Assembly: GCA_035504415.1 (NCBI GenBank)
Contig: DATJRY010000015.1
Coordinates: 36,524 to 100,523 of the forward strand
Length of the DNA stretch: 64,000 bases
Direction: 5' to 3'
Source: Candidatus Sulfotelmatobacter sp.
GTDB lineage: Bacteria; Vulcanimicrobiota; Vulcanimicrobiia; Vulcanimicrobiales; Vulcanimicrobiaceae
Shown: piece by piece, positions 60,145 through 64,000 of the stretch
Layout: the number at the start of each line of letters is the position of its first letter
Numbering within the stretch: the first letter of the stretch is position 1
Notes under the pieces: generated by a model
What the model saw: the letters and a program-made list of their open reading frames with translations, nothing else
Told to the model about the DNA's origin: nothing
Databases searched by the model: none
Made by a program: the position numbers and the translations under genes

Positions 60145-61806
60145 GTGTACGGTATCGTCCGCGCGGCCTCGCTCATGGCAGCGGTGGTCGTGGCCGTGCT
60201 ATGCGGTCCGGCGGCGGTGCGCGCGCTGCTGCCGGCCGATCTCGCGTTCCTGACCGGGGCCGGCGTCGTCGCCTTGGCGCTCGGCATGATCCGTCCGCCG
60301 GCCGCGCACTTCGAACGCAGCCTGCGTCCGACGCCCGAGAGCGATCGGGTCGGCCTGCTGATCCCGGTGCTGATCGCGGTGCTGGCGGTCGAGGGCTGGT
60401 TCTGGGCGGCCGTGCTCAACGTCGTCGCCAGCCTGGTCCGCATCGACGGGCTGCGGCGCCGCTCGCTGAGCGACCGGATCCTGACCTCGGCGCTGCGTTT
60501 TCCCGGCTGGTGGGCGGCCGGGCTCGTCGCGGCGCCGCTGCGCGGCGTCGTGTCGACCACCCCGACGCTAAGCGCGCTGGGCATCTTCGTCGGGATCGCG
60601 ACCGCCGCGGCGCTGCTGATCGACCTGCTCTGGATCGACCCGCTGACCGCCGCGCGCCAAGGCCGCTCGCTGCTGCGCGTCTGGCAGCGGCACCTGGCCG
60701 ACCGCGGCACGGTGCTGACCGCGCTCGCGGAAGCGGGATGGGGGTACGTGGTCGCGCGCGTGTTCCTCGGCGACGGCGCGCTGCTGGGGATCGGGACGAT
60801 GATCCCGCTGCTCGTGTTCGCGGTCGTGCTGGTGCGCTTCGCGCGCGCGAACGCGCGGCTGCACCGGTTGACGATCTCGCGCGCGGCGGTCGACGCGATG
60901 CTGCGCGCCAGCGACCCGCAGCCGCAGATGCGCTCGCTGCTCGAGAGCGTCGATCCGCGCATCGTGCGCGAGTCGGTCGAGATCGCGGCGTTCGGGCGCG
61001 GCGGCGGCGATCAGTGGACCCGGTTGGTGCGGTTCGGACCGCCGGTCACGCCCGAAGTCGAACGGCGCGGCGGCCGCGTGCTGCTCGAGCTGCAGGTGAC
61101 CGGCGAGGACGTCGTCGTCGAGCACTACGACGAGGGCAGCGTCCAGGTCTACGCCGCGCGCGACGGCGAGAACCGCCTGCGCGGCGCGCTGCTGGTGTAC
61201 CGTTCACCGCAGCACGCGCCGCTGGTCTCGCCGCGCGAGTTCGAGCGCGCCGCGGCGGAGCTAGGCCCGTTGCTCGGCGAGTACGGCGCGATCACCGCCA
61301 CCCGCACCGCCGCGACGATCGACACGCTGACCGGCCTGGCCAACCGGCGCGGCGTCTCGCGCGCCTTCGACGAGGCGATGGCGTACGTGCGCGGCGGCGG
61401 CCGCTACGCGGTGCTGCTGCTCGACGTCGATCACTTCAAGTCGATCAACGACCTGCTCGGCCATCAAGCCGGCGACCGCGTCTTGGCGCAGATCGGAAAG
61501 GTCATCGCCGACAACATCCGCGGCGTCGACGTCGCCGGCCGCTTCGGCGGCGAGGAGTTCCTGGTGCTGCTGCGCGACGCCTCGCGCGAGCGCGCGATGC
61601 ACGTCGCCGAGCGGCTGCGCGAAGCGATCGAGAGCGGCGGCTTCGCGTACGCCGACGGCAAGCCGGTCACGGTCTCGGTCGGCGTGGCCTACGCGCGGCC
61701 GGTCGACGGGACGGCGGACGTCGTCGAGCGCGCGGATCGGGCGCTCTATCGGGCGAAGAACGCGGGGCGCAATCGCGTCGTCGAATCCCCACTGCTCGCC
61801 GTCTGA
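60145..61806 (+). CDS. Membrane GGDEF (diguanylate cyclase) protein
   Basis: A protein of about 553 residues. The first ~240 residues hold several hydrophobic helices (MAAVVVAVLCGPAAVRALLP, GLLIPVLIAVLAVEGWF, GIFVGIATAAALLIDLLW, LLGIGTMIPLLVFAVVLVRF). A GAF-like linker follows, and the C-terminal GGDEF domain has DTLTGLANRRGVSRAFDEAM, VLLLDVDHFKSINDLLGHQA and the active-site GRFGGEEFLVLL. It should make cyclic di-GMP at the membrane. The GTG at 60145 is used here; an in-frame ATC at 60133 stands 8 nt after AGGAG and may be the true start. It follows tRNA-Arg closely. Confidence 0.88.
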   Translation: MYGIVRAASLMAAVVVAVLCGPAAVRALLPADLAFLTGAGVVALALGMIRPPAAHFERSLRPTPESDRVGLLIPVLIAVLAVEGWFWAAVLNVVASLVRIDGLRRRSLSDRILTSALRFPGWWAAGLVAAPLRGVVSTTPTLSALGIFVGIATAAALLIDLLWIDPLTAARQGRSLLRVWQRHLADRGTVLTALAEAGWGYVVARVFLGDGALLGIGTMIPLLVFAVVLVRFARANARLHRLTISRAAVDAMLRASDPQPQMRSLLESVDPRIVRESVEIAAFGRGGGDQWTRLVRFGPPVTPEVERRGGRVLLELQVTGEDVVVEHYDEGSVQVYAARDGENRLRGALLVYRSPQHAPLVSPREFERAAAELGPLLGEYGAITATRTAATIDTLTGLANRRGVSRAFDEAMAYVRGGGRYAVLLLDVDHFKSINDLLGHQAGDRVLAQIGKVIADNIRGVDVAGRFGGEEFLVLLRDASRERAMHVAERLREAIESGGFAYADGKPVTVSVGVAYARPVDGTADVVERADRALYRAKNAGRNRVVESPLLAV

Positions 61807-61819
61807 CCGAGGATCCGTC

Positions 61820-62173
61820 ATCACCACCGCCCCGATCTACGTCATCGTCCAGCTGACCCCGACCGCGCGCTGGCTCGCGCTCGCGCGCGACGAGCGCGAA
61901 CGCTGGGTCGAGGACCGCTTCGCCCAGCTCGCCGAGTCGTTCGCGGACGACGAGAGCGGGCCGCTCTGGTCGCAGGTCACCGAGATGCACACGACGCGCG
62001 GGATCGAGCGCAGCGTCGTCATGCTGTGGCGCATCGCCGACGACGACGCGCTCGGCGGCCTGGGCGAGATCCTCCAGCGCGCCGATCTGACCGATTACTT
62101 CGTGGTCGCGACCATCGGCGGATTCCGCGACGACGACCGCGCCTCGATCATGGGCCCGCTGGTCGACCTTTAG
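61820..62173 (+). CDS. Small DUF6616-like protein, apparent ATC start
   Basis: A 117-residue protein: IYVIVQLTPTARWLALARDE, WVEDRFAQLAESFADDESGP, then VVMLWRIADDDALGGLGEIL and RADLTDYFVVATIGGF. This pattern resembles a dimeric alpha/beta-barrel fold (DUF6616-like). The N-terminal strand IYVIVQLTP must belong to the fold, yet no ATG, GTG or TTG precedes it in frame; the first ATG (61985) would cut off half the domain. An ATC at 61820 lies 7 nt after GAGG. It ends 11 bp from the convergent crcB gene. Confidence 0.68.
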   Translation: MTTAPIYVIVQLTPTARWLALARDERERWVEDRFAQLAESFADDESGPLWSQVTEMHTTRGIERSVVMLWRIADDDALGGLGEILQRADLTDYFVVATIGGFRDDDRASIMGPLVDL

Positions 62174-62184
62174 TGGCGGTCCGC

Positions 62185-62580
62185 TCAGGGGTGCGGGACG
62201 ACCAGGCGGGCGGCGACGACGCCGGCGTAGACGGCGGCTAGGCCCAGGATCAGCGAGCCGGCCACGTAGGCGAAAGCACCGGCCAGTGCTCCGGCCCGGG
62301 TCAGCTGGAGCGCGTCCAAGCCGAAGCTCGAGAAGGTGGTGAAGCCGCCGCAGATGCCGGTCGCCAGGAACAGGCGGGCGTTCGGCGACATCCCGAGGAG
62401 GCCATCGGTTGCCAGCTCGGCGATCGCGCCGATGGCGAAGCAGCCGACCACGTTGACGATCAGCGTGCCCCACGGGAAGCCCGGCCCCCAGCGGCCGATC
62501 GCCAGCAGCGCGACCGCGTAGCGCAGCACCGAGCCGATCGCACCCCCCGCGGCGACCAGCAGCCCGTTCTGGAGGGTCAC
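62185..62580 (-). CDS. crcB: Fluoride channel CrcB/Fluc
   Basis: Fluc channels export fluoride as antiparallel dimers. The 131-residue protein has four membrane helices and the conserved blocks [36 protein letters not shown] (conserved Asn) and [19 protein letters not shown] (Phe-box and Thr/Ser track). GTG 62580 is the likely start. No fluoride riboswitch is recognisable upstream. It diverges from the rpmG-secE-nusG unit. Confidence 0.93.
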   Translation of the reverse strand: MTLQNGLLVAAGGAIGSVLRYAVALLAIGRWGPGFPWGTLIVNVVGCFAIGAIAELATDGLLGMSPNARLFLATGICGGFTTFSSFGLDALQLTRAGALAGAFAYVAGSLILGLAAVYAGVVAARLVVPHP

Positions 62581-62620
62581 CGAGCGAACGGGCAGGGGGA
62601 GCGCACGGCCCGTCCTTCGG

Positions 62621-62649
62621 TTTACAGGGGCCGGACCCTGTGCTATGCT
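62621..62649 (+). promoter_or_regulatory. Sigma-70-type promoter for rpmG-tRNA-Trp-secE-nusG
   Basis: TTTACA (62621-62626) and TATGCT (62644-62649) are separated by 17 bp. Transcription would begin near 62656, about 65 bases before rpmG. Confidence 0.7.
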
Positions 62650-62658
62650 ATCCGCTGG

Positions 62659-62682
62659 AACGGACCCCGCGTCCGTTTTCTT
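62659..62682 (+). promoter_or_regulatory. 5'-leader hairpin with T-tract before rpmG
   Basis: AACGGAC (62659-62665) and GTCCGTT (62671-62677) form a 7-bp stem around CCCGC, followed by TTCTT. It lies within the first ~25 bases of the predicted transcript, so it may stabilise the 5' end or act as an attenuator. Confidence 0.4.
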
Positions 62683-62721
62683 CATGTTCCCCGGCGCTCC
62701 GGGCCCCCTACAGACACGACG

Positions 62722-62886
62722 ATGGCGAAAAAAGAAAACCGCGTGATGGTCACCATGGCCTGCACCGAGTGCAAGCGCCGTAACTACAACACGTTCAAAA
62801 ATCGGCAAAAGACGAGCGAGCGCCTCGAGCTCAGCAAGTATTGCCGCTGGTGCCGCTGCCACAAGCCGCACCGGGAAACCAAGTAA
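62722..62886 (+). CDS. rpmG: 50S ribosomal protein L33, zinc type
   Basis: A 54-residue protein beginning [20 protein letters not shown]. It has two CxxC pairs (CTEC and CRWC), the zinc-binding form of L33, and ends HKPHRETK. It is followed by tRNA-Trp, secE and nusG, an order shared with Firmicutes and many other bacteria. The promoter at 62621 drives the unit. Confidence 0.93.
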   Translation: MAKKENRVMVTMACTECKRRNYNTFKNRQKTSERLELSKYCRWCRCHKPHRETK

Positions 62887-62918
62887 TCCTCGGGTATCGG
62901 CATTTCGCCGAACCCCTA

Positions 62919-62994
62919 AGGGCGGTGGCGCAATTGGTAGCGCAGCGGTCTCCAAAACCGCGGGTTGCAGGTTCGAGTCCTGTCCGCCCTGCCA
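62919..62994 (+). tRNA. tRNA-Trp (anticodon CCA)
   Basis: Acceptor AGGGCGG/CCGCCCT, anticodon arm GCGGT-CTCCAAA-ACCGC (CCA), T arm GCAGG-TTCGAGT-CCTGT (with one wobble), and encoded 3' CCA (62992-62994). It lies between rpmG and secE, as in many bacteria. Confidence 0.95.
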
Positions 62995-63016
62995 ATTTTC
63001 TGCGGTACAAGGCATC

Positions 63017-63313
63017 ATGAAGACCAACCCCTCCCGCTCCGGCGCGCCAGCGCGCTCGGGGCCGTCCCGTCCCCAAGCGAGCCGTCCGACTCCGTCCCGC
63101 ACGCCGGCGCGTGCCGCCAACGCGGTGCGCACGCAAGAGTTCGTGCAGGGCGTCATCTCGGAGATGCGGCGCGTTACCTGGCCCTCGCGCGAAGAGTGGG
63201 TCGGCGCCACGCTGCTCACGCTGGCGCTCGTCATCGGGGTCGGGGTCTTCACCTATCTCTGCGACCTGCTGTTCGGTTGGGTGTTCACCTTCCTGACCGG
63301 AGGGGCACGCTGA
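63017..63313 (+). CDS. secE: Protein translocase subunit SecE
   Basis: A 98-residue single-span SecE. Residues 1-40 are a Pro/Ser/Arg-rich extension, then comes the conserved amphipathic block FVQGVISEMRRVTWPSREEW and one transmembrane helix (about 62-84, LLTLALVIGVGVFTYLCDLL). SecE holds the SecYEG channel together. The stop overlaps nusG by one base. Confidence 0.93.
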   Translation: MKTNPSRSGAPARSGPSRPQASRPTPSRTPARAANAVRTQEFVQGVISEMRRVTWPSREEWVGATLLTLALVIGVGVFTYLCDLLFGWVFTFLTGGAR

Positions 63314-63918
63314 TGGACACCGATCAGACGACCGTCGTCGTTCCGGACGACGCGACCGTCGCCGCCCCGGCCAAGAAGCAAGACGACCGCAAGAAGTGGT
63401 ACGTCATCCACACCTACTCGGGCTACGAGAACAAGGTCAAGGCCAACCTCGAGCGCCGCATCCACTCGATGAACATGCAGGACAAGATCTTCCGCGTGCT
63501 CGTCCCGATGGAAGACGAAGTCGAGTTCAAGGACGGCAAGCGCAAGATCACCCCGAAGAAAGTCTTCCCGGGCTACGTCCTGGTCGAGATGGACATGGAC
63601 GACGCGTCTTGGTACGTCGTGCGCAACACCTCGGGCGTGACGGGCTTCGTCGGCTCGCCGGGTTCGGGTGAGAAGCCCGTCCCGCTGCAAGACAAAGAAG
63701 TCAAGACGATCCTCAAGCAGATGGGCATCGAGACGCCCAAGCTCAAGATCGACTTCGCCAAGGGCGACCGCATCAAGGTCACCTCGGGACCGTTCTTCGA
63801 CTTCACCGGGATCGTCGACGACATCCAACCGGAGAAAGAGAAAGTTCGGGCGCTCATCTCGATCTTCGGGCGCGAGACGCCGGTCGAGTTGGAGTTCTAT
63901 CAGATCGAGAAGGTCTGA
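63313..63918 (+). CDS. nusG: Transcription termination/antitermination protein NusG
   Basis: The 201-residue NusG has a 25-residue acidic/Ala-rich lead (MDTDQTTVVVPDDATVAAPA), the NGN domain (KKWYVIHTYSGYENKVKANL, VFPGYVLVEMDMDDASWYVV, GVTGFVGSPG) and a C-terminal KOW domain (FAKGDRIKVTSGPFFDFTGI). It binds RNA polymerase and couples transcription to translation. The ATG at 63313 overlaps the secE stop by one base. rplK would be expected just beyond the window. Confidence 0.95.
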   Translation: MDTDQTTVVVPDDATVAAPAKKQDDRKKWYVIHTYSGYENKVKANLERRIHSMNMQDKIFRVLVPMEDEVEFKDGKRKITPKKVFPGYVLVEMDMDDASWYVVRNTSGVTGFVGSPGSGEKPVPLQDKEVKTILKQMGIETPKLKIDFAKGDRIKVTSGPFFDFTGIVDDIQPEKEKVRALISIFGRETPVELEFYQIEKV

Positions 63919-63938
63919 GCGACTCGCTCTGAGAGCAT

Positions 63939-63966
63939 GGTGGTGGGCGAGCGGCGCCGCACCACC
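63939..63966 (+). other. Hairpin downstream of nusG, possible ribosomal-protein leader
   Basis: GGTGGTG (63939-63945) and CACCACC (63960-63966) can pair around a GC-rich loop. There is no T-run. In this position, before the expected rplK-rplA genes, a structured leader is plausible, but the downstream gene is outside the window. Confidence 0.3.
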
Positions 63967-64000
63967 CACGCCGGGGACGCGGCCCTCGCACATCGTGTGC

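Noticed and set aside
62581..62720. Fluoride riboswitch upstream of crcB
   Set aside because: The conserved pseudoknot core of the crcB RNA motif is not recognisable on the minus strand.

Overview
The window is a high-GC bacterial chromosome segment made almost entirely of housekeeping genes. Most genes start with GTG or ATG, and many neighbours overlap by 4 bases (GTGA or ATGA), which suggests translational coupling. Gene order resembles Firmicutes and other Terrabacteria: cmk-plsC-ispH; PASTA-rpe-(thiL)-rpmB-fakA-plsX; yacL-like PIN/TRAM-ispD-ispF-(gltX remnant)-cysS-rlmB-sigH; rpmG-tRNA-Trp-secE-nusG. No spore genes are seen. An uncultured high-GC Terrabacteria-type lineage such as Candidatus Eremiobacterota (WPS-2) would fit, but this is inference.

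Layout. 1-2919: tkt (partial) diverging from dapD and an aminotransferase (lysine/diaminopimelate synthesis). 2920-7062: an AT-richer accessory island with a small RecB/Cas4-like nuclease, a membrane-anchored LuxR-type regulator, a broken gene and an unknown membrane protein. 7133-12502: periplasmic M16 peptidase and a GMC dehydrogenase with its subunit 3. 12611-19963: ftcD and radA on the minus strand, then cmk, plsC, ispH, a degenerate isoprenyl-synthase-like gene, yebC, a PASTA protein and rpe. 19960-22890: a chemoreceptor fused to a BMP/PnrA-type nucleoside-binding lipoprotein. 23070-32538: thiL, pyridoxal kinase, rpmB, the FakA/PlsX/DegV fatty-acid module, hemW, PIN/TRAM, ispD and ispF. 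32547-36424: a large LuxR/LAL regulator, a tiny acidic protein and a stand-alone GluRS anticodon-binding fragment. 36430-39420: cysS, rlmB, sigH. 39498-41176: ferredoxin-like protein, TetR regulator, nitroreductase. 41189-41587: tRNA-Thr, -Tyr and -Gly. 41656-50897: surface protein, amidohydrolase, a two-component/c-di-GMP cluster, rraA, and a homing-endonuclease-like gene touching tRNA-Thr(GGT). 51025-62580: fumarylacetoacetase and partner, surface lipoproteins, a histone-H1-like protein, a TRAP binding protein, malate synthase, tRNA-Arg, a GGDEF protein, a DUF6616-like protein and crcB. 62621-end: promoter, rpmG, tRNA-Trp, secE, nusG.

The most unusual content is: (1) the chemoreceptor-lipoprotein fusion with a lipobox at the junction; (2) IspD carrying a C-terminal module that resembles domain V of elongation factor G; (3) family remnants sitting at their ancestral positions (GluRS C-terminus before cysS, PASTA without kinase before rpe, a short prenyl synthase without its Asp-rich motif after ispH); (4) genes that appear to start with AUC behind good Shine-Dalgarno sites; (5) a tRNA-Thr(UGU) with a long variable arm. 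Family assignments come from reading motifs only; no database search was possible.
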